From an uncultured Coriobacteriaceae bacterium (GTDB lineage Bacteria > Actinomycetota > Coriobacteriia > Coriobacteriales > Atopobiaceae), in NCBI GenBank assembly GCA_947426865.1, contig CANEFS010000011.1:1-38550 (forward strand): DNA of 38,550 bases, in the 5' to 3' direction. The notes under the pieces are model-generated. The model did not search any database, was not told where the DNA came from, and saw nothing but the letters and a program-made list of their open reading frames with translations. Shown in pieces: positions 31,714-38,550 of the stretch. A program made the translations under genes and the position numbers. Numbering within the stretch: the stretch's first letter is position 1; every line of letters begins with the position of its first letter.

Positions 31714-33152
31714 GCGAAACCTCCCAAAAAGAAATGACAGGGGAAAAGATGAGCGTAACCAGCGTTTCAAGTGCGAATCCTACGAGCGCCAAAGCAATTT
31801 CCGAATCCGATATCAAAGCGCTTCCTTCCCACGACCTTATCGTTGTTGGGGGAGGGCCGGCAGGTCTTGCCGCAGCTGTGGCCGCTTTCGATGCCGGTAT
31901 CACCGATGTGCTTATTCTTGAGCGCGACAATGAACTGGGCGGCATTTTGAACCAATGCATCCATAACGGTTTTGGTCTTCACACGTTTAAAGAAGAGCTT
32001 ACCGGCCCCGAATACGCTGAGCGTTTTGAAAAGCTTGCAGAAGAGCGCGACATTCCTTATCAACTGAATACGATGACGCTTGACATTGTGCCAGTTGATA
32101 TCGCCGGGACTCATGCCGGCTGTATCGTTTCTGCGGTCAGCAAAACCCATGGCTACCAGCAGTTTTTCGCTAAAGCTGTCATCCTTGCCATGGGCTGCCG
32201 TGAGCGTCCAAGAGGTGCCCTTAACATTGCAGGTACGCGACCCGCTGGGGTATTCTCAGCCGGCACCGCACAACGCTTTGTGAATCTTGAAGGCGAGATG
32301 CCAGGCAAGAAAGTGTTCGTGCTGGGCTCGGGCGACATCGGCCTCATCATGGCGCGCCGCATGGTTTTGGAGGGTGCCGAAGTCCTGGGTGTCGCTGAGA
32401 TTATGCCTTTCTCGGGTGGCCTTAAAAGAAACATCGTCCAGTGCTTAAATGACTACGACATTCCGCTCTTTTTGAGTCACACGGTTGTCGACATTCGCGG
32501 TAAAGAGCGCGTTGAAGGCATCACCATTGCAGAAGTTGACGACCACATGAAGCCCATTCCCGGTACCGAGAAAAGCTTCGACGTTGACACGCTTCTCCTC
32601 TCATGCGGGCTTCTTCCTGAAAACGAACTTTCCTCCAAAGCAGGCGTTCAGCTTTCGCCTGCGACTAAGGGTGCTGTCGTTGACAATACGCTGCAAACCT
32701 CGATTCCTGGCGTTTTTGCCTGCGGAAACGTGCTCCATGTTCACGATCTTGTTGACTACGTGAGCCAAGAGGCAAAACTTGCGGGAGAGTGCGCCGCAGA
32801 GTATCTCGAGAAGGGCGCAGGCGCTGCTGGCGCGTCCGATACCGAGGGCGAGGCAAGAATCGTTACCGTTAAACCTGGCAATGGGGTCAGCTACACCGTC
32901 CCTTCCATCCTACATCTTAACGCCCTGGCCCCCACCACTATCATTCGCTTTCGCGTGCGCGCCGTCTTTAAGAGGGCTGCCATTAAAGTGACGCTTAACG
33001 GCGAGGAGCTTATGAGCAAGAAACGCCCCGTTATGGCCCCGGGGGAGATGGAACAAGTAATTCTTGCTAAAGAAAAGATTTTCTCGGCTCTTGAAAATAC
33101 GAACCCACAAGGCTCTGAGAGCGTCTTAGAGATTTCCATCGAGCAAAGCTAG
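31710..33152 (+). CDS. FAD/NAD-dependent oxidoreductase, GlpB-position partner
   Basis: A 480-residue pyridine nucleotide-disulfide oxidoreductase-like protein (COG0446 type). The FAD motif VVGGGPAGLAAA is at about 45-56 after a 40-residue Ser/Thr-rich leader, and an NAD-binding motif VLGSGDIGLIMARR is at about 204-217; ACGNVLHVHDLVDYVSQEA is the usual second FAD contact. No CxxxxC redox-active disulfide is seen after the FAD motif (NQCIHNGFGL has one Cys). It probably moves electrons between the upstream dehydrogenase and NAD or another carrier. The ATGA overlap with the preceding gene and AAGGAGG 4 nt before the ATG support tight coupling. An ATG at 31749 is a possible later start. Confidence 0.87.
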   Translation: MSETSQKEMTGEKMSVTSVSSANPTSAKAISESDIKALPSHDLIVVGGGPAGLAAAVAAFDAGITDVLILERDNELGGILNQCIHNGFGLHTFKEELTGPEYAERFEKLAEERDIPYQLNTMTLDIVPVDIAGTHAGCIVSAVSKTHGYQQFFAKAVILAMGCRERPRGALNIAGTRPAGVFSAGTAQRFVNLEGEMPGKKVFVLGSGDIGLIMARRMVLEGAEVLGVAEIMPFSGGLKRNIVQCLNDYDIPLFLSHTVVDIRGKERVEGITIAEVDDHMKPIPGTEKSFDVDTLLLSCGLLPENELSSKAGVQLSPATKGAVVDNTLQTSIPGVFACGNVLHVHDLVDYVSQEAKLAGECAAEYLEKGAGAAGASDTEGEARIVTVKPGNGVSYTVPSILHLNALAPTTIIRFRVRAVFKRAAIKVTLNGEELMSKKRPVMAPGEMEQVILAKEKIFSALENTNPQGSESVLEISIEQS

Positions 33153-33166
33153 AGGGAGACGTTTTT

Positions 33167-33538
33167 ATGGCGAAAGAAATTAAAGAACTTACCTGCATCA
33201 ACTGTCCTCTCGGGTGTGCTTTGGAAGTGACGCTTGAGGACGGCGAAGTGACTGCTGTGAGCGGAAATACGTGCCCCCGCGGCGAGGCGTACGGCAAAAA
33301 AGAGGTGACGAATCCCACGCGCATCGTGACATCTACTGTCCGCGTGACGGGAGGGACGCGTCCTGTTGTCTCGGGAAAGACGAAGGAAGACATTCCTAAA
33401 AGTGCCATCTTTGACATCACCGACGCGCTTGCCGACGCCCAGGTTAAAGCTCCGGTAAACATAGGGGACGTGCTCGTCGAAAACATTGCAGGAACGGGCG
33501 TCGATTTCGTCGCCACCGCGCATGTGAGTGCCGCTTAA
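33167..33538 (+). CDS. DUF1667 protein, probable Fe-S carrier
   Basis: A 123-residue protein with C10, C13, C17 and C36 in a CxxCxxxC-x18-C pattern (TCINCPLGC...NTCPRG), the same layout as the [4Fe-4S] domain at the N-terminus of molybdopterin oxidoreductases, but without the catalytic domain. It matches the DUF1667 (COG3862) family, regularly encoded after two glycerol-3-phosphate-dehydrogenase-like flavoproteins in anaerobes. A role as the third subunit (GlpC-like electron carrier) is inference from the operon. GAGGGAGA precedes the ATG. The 111 nt to glpK contain no clear terminator. Confidence 0.85.
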   Translation: MAKEIKELTCINCPLGCALEVTLEDGEVTAVSGNTCPRGEAYGKKEVTNPTRIVTSTVRVTGGTRPVVSGKTKEDIPKSAIFDITDALADAQVKAPVNIGDVLVENIAGTGVDFVATAHVSAA

Positions 33539-33649
33539 TGTGAAGGTGGCTTCCATGATGCACATGTACCGCATGATGGGTGTTGCTGCCGTTCAATATA
33601 GATAAATGTTTTTTAATAGAGGTCGCAAAATCCAAACGAAGGGGTGAGG

Positions 33650-35143
33650 ATGGAAAAGTATATTCTCGCGATTGACCACGGAACAACTTCCAGTCGAGCC
33701 ATCATTTTTGACAAGGATCAAAAGATGGTCGGCGTCTCGCAAAAAGAAGGAAACGTCGAGTATCCCAAACCCGGCTGGGTCGTCCAAGACGCAAACCTCA
33801 TCTGGAACGATACGATGACCGTTATTGCCGACGTCTTCGACAAAACTGGCATCAGCCCCGAGCAAATCGCAGGAATCGGCATCTCCAACCAGCGTGAAAC
33901 AACCGTTTTATGGAACAGAAAGACTGGCCTTCCCGTTGATAAAGCCATCGTTTGGCAGTCGAGACAAACCGCCGACATCTGTGACGAGTGGAAGGACCGC
34001 GGACTGGAGCCTTACGTCCGCACTATGACGGGGCTTCGAATCGACCCGTACTTTTCGGCCTCGAAGATTGCCTTCATTTTACGCAACAATCCCGAGGTCA
34101 GAAAGCAAGCTGAAGAGGGAGAGATTCTCTTTGGAACAATGGATACGTGGCTCGTTTGGAAACTGACGGGCGGCTACCATCACGTGACAGATGCCTCTAA
34201 TGCCTCGCGTACGCTTCTCTGCGACATCGAGAATCTCGTTTGGGACCAGAAGCTTCTGAATTACTTCAACATTCCCGAAAGCATCCTTCCTAACATTATT
34301 GGTACCTCGGAAGTGATTGGAAAGACTTCTCCTTACGTTTTCTTCCAGCAAGAAATTCCCATCTCAAGTATCGTGGGCGACCAGCAAGCTGCCCTTTTTG
34401 GCCAACTTTGCCTTGAGGCAGGACAAGCCAAAAACACTTACGGTACGGGGGGTTTTCTTCTCATGAATACGGGCGAGAAAATCGTGCGGAGCAACTCCGG
34501 ACTTCTCTCGACGGTGGCTTGGAAGATTGGCGATAGGGTGACGTATGCCCTGGAGGGTTCGATTTTTGTTTCCGGATCGATTATGAAATGGATGCGCGAC
34601 AAGCTGCGTCTTTTTGACAACGTTAAAGACACGTGTGCTATGGCTGAAGAGGCAAAGACAACCGGAGGCGTCTATATCGTTCCTGCCTTCGTTGGCCTTG
34701 GAGCGCCCTTTTGGGATGAGCGCGCAAAAGCCTCAATTTCTGGTCTCACGCTTGGTACGAACAGAAATCAGCTCGTACGCGCAGCTATTGAATCGATGGC
34801 TTACCAGGCAAAAGATGTAATGGATGCCATGGTTAAGGATTCCGGTTTTCCTATCTCTCACTTAAAAGTGGACGGGGGAGCGGCCATCAACGACTTTTTG
34901 CTCCAGTTCCAATCCGACCTTCTGCAAGTACCTGTCGAGCGCTTCAAAGTGAATGAGCTTACCGCTCTGGGCGCTGCATTTCTCGCCGGACTTGCTGTTG
35001 ATTATTGGAAAGAAGACGAGCTCCACATCGAATCGGAGCGCGTTTTTCAGCCGCAGCGCGACGGGCAGGAGATGGCAAAGCGCTACGAAGACTGGATTCA
35101 TGCCGTCGAGGCCTGCCAAACGTTCAAGCCCGAGATGCTTTAG
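33650..35143 (+). CDS. glpK: Glycerol kinase
   Basis: A 497-residue FGGY-family kinase phosphorylating glycerol to glycerol-3-phosphate. Key segments: IDHGTTSSRAIIFD at the N-terminus, GISNQRETTVLW, WQSRQTADICDEW, GTMDTWLVWKLTGG, SSIVGDQQAALFGQ, KNTYGTGGFLLMNTG, and the C-terminal KVDGGAAINDFLLQFQSDLLQVPVER. ATG 33650 is preferred, with AAGGGG about 6 nt upstream, over GTG 33644. It supplies the substrate of the three oxidoreductase genes upstream; no glycerol facilitator gene is in the window. Confidence 0.97.
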   Translation: MEKYILAIDHGTTSSRAIIFDKDQKMVGVSQKEGNVEYPKPGWVVQDANLIWNDTMTVIADVFDKTGISPEQIAGIGISNQRETTVLWNRKTGLPVDKAIVWQSRQTADICDEWKDRGLEPYVRTMTGLRIDPYFSASKIAFILRNNPEVRKQAEEGEILFGTMDTWLVWKLTGGYHHVTDASNASRTLLCDIENLVWDQKLLNYFNIPESILPNIIGTSEVIGKTSPYVFFQQEIPISSIVGDQQAALFGQLCLEAGQAKNTYGTGGFLLMNTGEKIVRSNSGLLSTVAWKIGDRVTYALEGSIFVSGSIMKWMRDKLRLFDNVKDTCAMAEEAKTTGGVYIVPAFVGLGAPFWDERAKASISGLTLGTNRNQLVRAAIESMAYQAKDVMDAMVKDSGFPISHLKVDGGAAINDFLLQFQSDLLQVPVERFKVNELTALGAAFLAGLAVDYWKEDELHIESERVFQPQRDGQEMAKRYEDWIHAVEACQTFKPEML

Positions 35144-35170
35144 GCTGCAATTTGAGCCTAAGTACAAGAA

Positions 35171-35896
35171 ATGGATGTAATGACGCCTGATTCACCTTCC
35201 ATTCCTTCTTCTGAGTCCTCACCTTCCGCAGAACTTGCCGCGCTGTTTGAAAGCGTTCAAGGTGTCGAGAAGTTCCTTGATAAACTGGGATCTGATGAGC
35301 CTACCCCTGGCGGAGGCGCGACCGCCGCGGTGATGGGGTCTATCGCGTGCGCACAAGCTTCGATGGTCGCAGAGCTCAGTCTTGCTAATAAAGAGTGTCA
35401 GAAGGATCCGACGCGTATAGAAACCTTGAAGGGTCTCTTGGCTTCTTTTAAGCAGCTACAAAGCGCCTTTAGCGCCCAAATTGTAAACGATGCAAAGGCT
35501 TACGGAGAACTAAGTGCTGTCTTCAAAATGCAGCGTGATACGGAAGCCCAGCGGCAAGAGCGCCACACTCTTTTGCAACAAAAGCTTGAAGAGGCCACTG
35601 CCCCCCCCTTTACAATCCTCAGATTTGTTAATGAAGCTCTTGAGGTGGTAAAGAAGCTTGCTGACGTTGCGTCCTCTATGTCTCGCACTGACTTAATTGT
35701 CGCAGCCCTTGCTTTGAAGGCGTCCGCTCGCGGAGCTGAAGCGATGGTTCTTGCAAATACCTGCTACCTTTCAGATTCTGAAAAGGCTGAAGAGCTTGAG
35801 GGTAAAGCAGCGAACGAAGCAGAAATTGCAGATTCTGTATCCGATGAGGTTTATACGCTGATTTCTGGAAAGGCTCCAGTTGGCGTCCAAAGATAA
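35171..35896 (+). CDS. fchA: Methenyltetrahydrofolate cyclohydrolase / cyclodeaminase family (FchA)
   Basis: A 241-residue helical protein of the formiminotransferase-cyclodeaminase C-terminal family. The signature FLDKLGSDEPTPGGGATAAVMGSIACAQASMV is at about 34-66, and a second conserved stretch NDAKAYGELS follows. Stand-alone members act as methenyl-THF cyclohydrolase or formimino-THF cyclodeaminase, making or using 5,10-methenyl-THF. A Ser/Pro-rich stretch (~5-22) precedes the domain. The adjacent FolD has lost cyclohydrolase residues, which favours the cyclohydrolase role for this protein. The ribosome site at ATG 35171 is weak; ATG 35180 is also possible. Confidence 0.85.
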   Translation: MDVMTPDSPSIPSSESSPSAELAALFESVQGVEKFLDKLGSDEPTPGGGATAAVMGSIACAQASMVAELSLANKECQKDPTRIETLKGLLASFKQLQSAFSAQIVNDAKAYGELSAVFKMQRDTEAQRQERHTLLQQKLEEATAPPFTILRFVNEALEVVKKLADVASSMSRTDLIVAALALKASARGAEAMVLANTCYLSDSEKAEELEGKAANEAEIADSVSDEVYTLISGKAPVGVQR

Positions 35897-35934
35897 TTTT
35901 TTAAAAAATTACTTGATAGGATTTTGAAAGACCG

Positions 35935-36795
35935 ATGGCAGAACTTTTAAAGGGAAAACCTGTTGCTGACAGGCTCGCAAATGCGTGTGCTGTGCGCATC
36001 TCGGCACTTCTTGACAAGGGGGTTCAACCGCGTCTTGCTATTGTTCGCATCGGTGACAACCCAGGAGACGAGTGGTATGCAAATGCTGCCACAAAAGAGC
36101 TTGCGGCAGCAGGCGTTGACTCTTTCGTTATTGAACTGGAAGGAAGAACCCCTCAAGACATCGTCGTTCACACACTCAAAAACCTTTCTGCTGACGATGC
36201 GGTAGCCGGCATTCTTTTGATGCGTCCACTTCCTGCACATTTCAATAAAGAAAAAGTTGAAAATGCCATCGCTCCTGAAAAAGATGTCGATGGTATGTGT
36301 GACGTGTCACTTGCAAAAGTTTTTCGCGGAGATTCAAAAGCATCTTTACCTTGCACCGTAAAAGCTGTTTTACATCTTCTTGATTTCTATCACGTTGAAC
36401 TTGAGGGCGCGCGCGTCGTCGTCGTTGGCCGCTCTCTAACGATTGGGAAACCCCTTGTTCAAGCTTTGATTAGCCGTGACGCAACCGTTACTCTCGCGCA
36501 TTCCAAGACCTTGAATCTCTCACAGCTGACGAGAGAAGCGGATATCGTTGTCTCTTGCATGGGACGCGCCCATGCGCTTACGGGAGAGTTTTTCTCGGAA
36601 AAAACGGTAGTTATCGACGTGGGAACGAACGAAGATAAGGACGGAAAGATGGTAGGAGACGTCGATTTCGGCGCGGTTGAGCCTCTTGTCCAAGCAATTA
36701 CGCCTGTTCCTGGCGGCGTTGGAGCTGTAACGACGGCATCTTTGCTGGAGGCGGTTGTCAGCGCGGCCGAATATCTTACAATAGAAAATTCATGA
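35935..36795 (+). CDS. folD: FolD-family methylene-THF dehydrogenase, divergent active site
   Basis: A 286-residue member of the FolD family, which normally has both dehydrogenase and cyclohydrolase activity in the same site. Recognisable parts: RLAIVRIGDNPGDEWYA, EKDVDG, the dinucleotide site VVVVGRSLTIGKPL, ADIVVSCMG, VIDVGTN and TPVPGGVGAVTTASLLEA. The conserved tyrosine is present (EWYANAATKEL), but the catalytic lysine four residues later (human K56) is alanine, and the glutamine of the VQLPLP motif (human Q100) is methionine (LLMRPLP). The DVDG aspartate remains. Substitution of that lysine in known enzymes removes cyclohydrolase activity, so this protein is probably dehydrogenase-only, working with FchA encoded 38 nt upstream. 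Confidence 0.86.
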   Translation: MAELLKGKPVADRLANACAVRISALLDKGVQPRLAIVRIGDNPGDEWYANAATKELAAAGVDSFVIELEGRTPQDIVVHTLKNLSADDAVAGILLMRPLPAHFNKEKVENAIAPEKDVDGMCDVSLAKVFRGDSKASLPCTVKAVLHLLDFYHVELEGARVVVVGRSLTIGKPLVQALISRDATVTLAHSKTLNLSQLTREADIVVSCMGRAHALTGEFFSEKTVVIDVGTNEDKDGKMVGDVDFGAVEPLVQAITPVPGGVGAVTTASLLEAVVSAAEYLTIENS

Positions 36796-36840
36796 CAAGT
36801 TGCGCAAGAAGTCACATAACAAGAGATATAAGATTAGAAT

Positions 36841-36860
36841 TTACGTTACGCAAAACGTAA
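36841..36860. promoter_or_regulatory. Inverted repeat upstream of rmlA, possible operator
   Basis: TTACGTT (36841-36847) and AACGTAA (36854-36860) are perfect 7-bp inverted arms with a 6-nt spacer, 31 nt before the rmlA start. A TATAAG sequence lies about 10 nt upstream of the repeat, so a dimeric regulator bound here could block initiation. It could equally be a small RNA hairpin in the leader. Confidence 0.4.
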
Positions 36861-36891
36861 GCCAAAAAGACCGAGATATTTGGAGTAAAGC

Positions 36892-37773
36892 ATGAAAGGC
36901 ATTGTTTTAACAGCTGGGGGAGGAAAGCGTTTGCAGCCCATGACATGGGCAACCTCAAAGCAGCTTTTGCCGATTTACGATAAACCTATGATTTATTATC
37001 CGCTGTCCGTTCTTCTTCAAGCAGGCATCCGAGACATTCTTCTCGTCACCACCAAGCACGACCTTGAAAACTACAAGGAACTTCTCGGCGACGGCAGCCA
37101 GTTTGGCGTCAATATTTCCTACGTTGTTCAGCCCTCCATGGATGGCGTGCCACAGGGTATTGTTTTAGGAAAAGATTTTATCGGCGATGATTCAGTGGCG
37201 CTCGTTTTGGGTGATAATGTTTTTTACGGCTCGGGTTTTAAAGAGAACCTTGCCCATGCCGTTAATAACGCCTCGAAGGGAATTGCGACCATTTTTGGTT
37301 GCCGGGTTGACGACCCTACGCGCTTTGGCGTTGTTGATTTCGATGCTAAGGGGACGGCCATCTCCATCGAGGAAAAGCCGCTTGTTCCTAAAAGTAATTA
37401 TGCGGTCACAGGTCTATATTTCTTTGACAATTCGGTCGTTGAGAGGGCTTGCAACCTGCAACCTTCCGCTCTAGGACATTTCGAGATAACCGACATTTGC
37501 CAGCAATACCTAGATCAGAAAAAGTTAAAAGTTGAGCAGCTTGATCTTTCATTTGCTTGGTTTGACACAGGCACGGTGGATTCTCTCTTTAATGCAGGCG
37601 AATTTATCCGCGTTATGCAATCGTCAACCGGCGTTAAAGTTGCCGCGTTGGAAGAGATTTCCTACGATGCCGGCTGGATTAAGCGCGCGCAACTCCTGAA
37701 GTGTGCCGAGCGCTTGAAAAAGACAGAATACGGTAAGTATCTCGAGAATATCGCGCTTTCCACGCGTCGCTAA
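36892..37773 (+). CDS. rmlA: Glucose-1-phosphate thymidylyltransferase
   Basis: A 293-residue nucleotidyltransferase making dTDP-glucose from dTTP and glucose-1-phosphate, the first step to dTDP-rhamnose and related sugars of surface polysaccharides. Visible motifs are GIVLTAGGGKRLQPMTWATSKQLLPIYDKPMIYYPLS, LLGDGSQFGVNISYVVQPSMDG, VLGDNVFYGSGF and SIEEKPLVPKSNYAVTGLYFFD. In the nucleotide loop, the usual GxGTRL reads GGGKRL. GGAG lies 6 nt before the ATG. rmlB, rmlC and rmlD are not in the window. No strong terminator follows; an AAAAGCT/AGCTTTT pair around 37816-37848 may act weakly in both directions. Confidence 0.93.
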   Translation: MKGIVLTAGGGKRLQPMTWATSKQLLPIYDKPMIYYPLSVLLQAGIRDILLVTTKHDLENYKELLGDGSQFGVNISYVVQPSMDGVPQGIVLGKDFIGDDSVALVLGDNVFYGSGFKENLAHAVNNASKGIATIFGCRVDDPTRFGVVDFDAKGTAISIEEKPLVPKSNYAVTGLYFFDNSVVERACNLQPSALGHFEITDICQQYLDQKKLKVEQLDLSFAWFDTGTVDSLFNAGEFIRVMQSSTGVKVAALEEISYDAGWIKRAQLLKCAERLKKTEYGKYLENIALSTRR

Positions 37774-37854
37774 ACAAAAAACGCGCCACTGGGCAACACC
37801 GCTACGTACTTGAGAAAAAGCTTCTAGCCTTCTAGCCCTTATGAGCTTTTGATT

Positions 37855-38550
37855 CTATTCCGCTTCTTCGCTAAAGGGTGAAACGCTATCAACTATCAGC
37901 CTGTTTGCCCCCGGAAGAATACGCGCCGAATAGCCTTTTACGTCGTAAGGTATAGGCTCGCCGTTGATTTGCAAGGGAAGCGCAACCGAGCTTCTTACGC
38001 TCACTTCCATCCCTTGAAAATGCTCAATTTCAGGTCGCCCCAAGTTGTCGCCCTTATGGTCGAGAAGCCCGCGCAAATAGGGACGAAGGAGACCTTTTCC
38101 GTCGGCGCTTTGCAGCACGACAACATCGAGAATTGAATCGTTTATATTTGAACCTGAAACGATATGGATATCTCCGCCAATGTTAGAAGAATTGGCAATA
38201 AGGCATGAAATTCCTTGGGTGGTAAAGGTTGAGTTATCAAGCGTAATCTCGAAGGTCGCAACCGTTGGCTTGGGTGCGTTAAAAGCCGCAAGAAAATAGG
38301 CGAAGGTTCCAATCGTCTCTTTATTGGGAATAGCTGCCTTCAGAAGAGTAGCATCGAAGCCAAATCCTGCCATGCATGAGAAGGGGAGTGTGCGCACCGT
38401 TTCGTTCGGGTCTTTCCAGCTGACTTGACCCAGGTCGGCATTAATCGAGCGCCCTTCTCGGCAAGCTTTGGCAAGAGCGGCCGGTTCTGCGGCGTTTCCC
38501 AAAGAATCAAAATAGAGGCTCACCATGCCTTCCGGAAAGATGAGAAGGGG
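37855..38550 (-). CDS. Diacylglycerol kinase/YegS-family lipid kinase, 5' end outside window
   Basis: The frame is open from the right edge to TAG at 37855, giving 231 visible residues; the N-terminal catalytic part lies beyond 38550. The visible part fits the C-terminal beta-rich domain of the family: SCMAGFGFDATLLKAA, GGDIHIVSGSNINDSILDVVVLQ and LQINGEPIPYD correspond to the usual GfGfD, P.a.ldDG.ldvv and q.DGEp segments. The region where the family has PxGTxNDxA reads PEGMVSLYF, so the nucleotide or substrate loop may be altered. The ATG at 38526 is internal and should not be taken as the start. Such enzymes phosphorylate diacylglycerol or related lipids at the membrane. Confidence 0.72.
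   Translation of the reverse strand, partial: PLLIFPEGMVSLYFDSLGNAAEPAALAKACREGRSINADLGQVSWKDPNETVRTLPFSCMAGFGFDATLLKAAIPNKETIGTFAYFLAAFNAPKPTVATFEITLDNSTFTTQGISCLIANSSNIGGDIHIVSGSNINDSILDVVVLQSADGKGLLRPYLRGLLDHKGDNLGRPEIEHFQGMEVSVRSSVALPLQINGEPIPYDVKGYSARILPGANRLIVDSVSPFSEEAE

Noticed and set aside
33539-33649. Promoter before glpK around TATAGAT (33597-33603)
   Set aside because: No -35-like hexamer is found at a usable distance; glpK is more likely read from the upstream operon.

Overview
The window reads as chromosomal DNA of a mid-GC (about 50%) actinobacterium, most likely of class Coriobacteriia. The reasons are the uvrC-rapZ-whiA block followed by gap-pgk-tpi-secG, RR-motif (Tat-type) substrate-binding lipoproteins, an anaerobic-type glycerol-3-phosphate oxidation operon with a DUF1667 protein, an fchA-folD pair and feoAB. 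A genus such as Cryptobacterium would fit the GC, but this is a guess from gene content, not a database match. Nearly every gene is on the + strand; the exceptions are two tRNA genes and the truncated gene at the right edge. No phage, insertion sequence or CRISPR array is visible.

Layout. 1-442: terminator of an upstream gene, a non-coding stretch, and the uvrA promoter with a LexA-like box. 443-11012: a closely spaced run uvrA-murJ-nanE-(ATP-grasp ligase)-uvrC-rapZ-whiA, combining nucleotide excision repair, cell-wall/amino-sugar functions and regulators; the last three genes overlap by 4 nt each. 11100-14977: lower glycolysis gap, pgk, tpiA, then secG. 15036-23513: an oligopeptide ABC importer with two tandem binding lipoproteins, two permeases and two ATPases; feoAB follows 25 nt later. 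26087-30036: tRNA-Leu, a PAS/GAF/PP2C phosphatase and a fused STAS-HATPase protein (partner-switching signalling), then tRNA-Cys, tRNA-Gly and tRNA-Val. 30103-35143: G3P dehydrogenase-like flavoprotein, second flavoprotein, DUF1667 Fe-S protein and glycerol kinase, together converting glycerol to DHAP that can enter the gap/pgk/tpi steps. 35171-36795: FchA and a divergent FolD. 36892-37773: rmlA. 37855-38550 (-): C-terminal part of a diacylglycerol-kinase-family protein.

Most notable observations. (1) The octamer CCGAGAAA/TTTCTCGG occurs 23 times by my count (about 1.2 expected), 12 forward and 11 reverse, in several reading frames; the 7-mer core also falls between genes. It behaves like an uptake-sequence or other genome-signature motif, and two inverted pairs form hairpins inside uvrA and uvrC. 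(2) FolD lacks the Lys and Gln needed for the cyclohydrolase half-reaction and sits directly beside FchA, which can supply it. (3) An anti-anti-sigma (STAS) and an anti-sigma kinase (HATPase) domain are fused in one protein next to a PP2C phosphatase, with no sigma factor in view. (4) OppF carries a ~120-residue histone-H1-like Lys/Ala/Thr tail, and SecG carries six acidic 12-residue repeats. (5) UvrC has a ~30-residue insertion and a Cys-to-Gly change at its Fe-S ligand site. All family assignments come from motif recognition; no searches were run.
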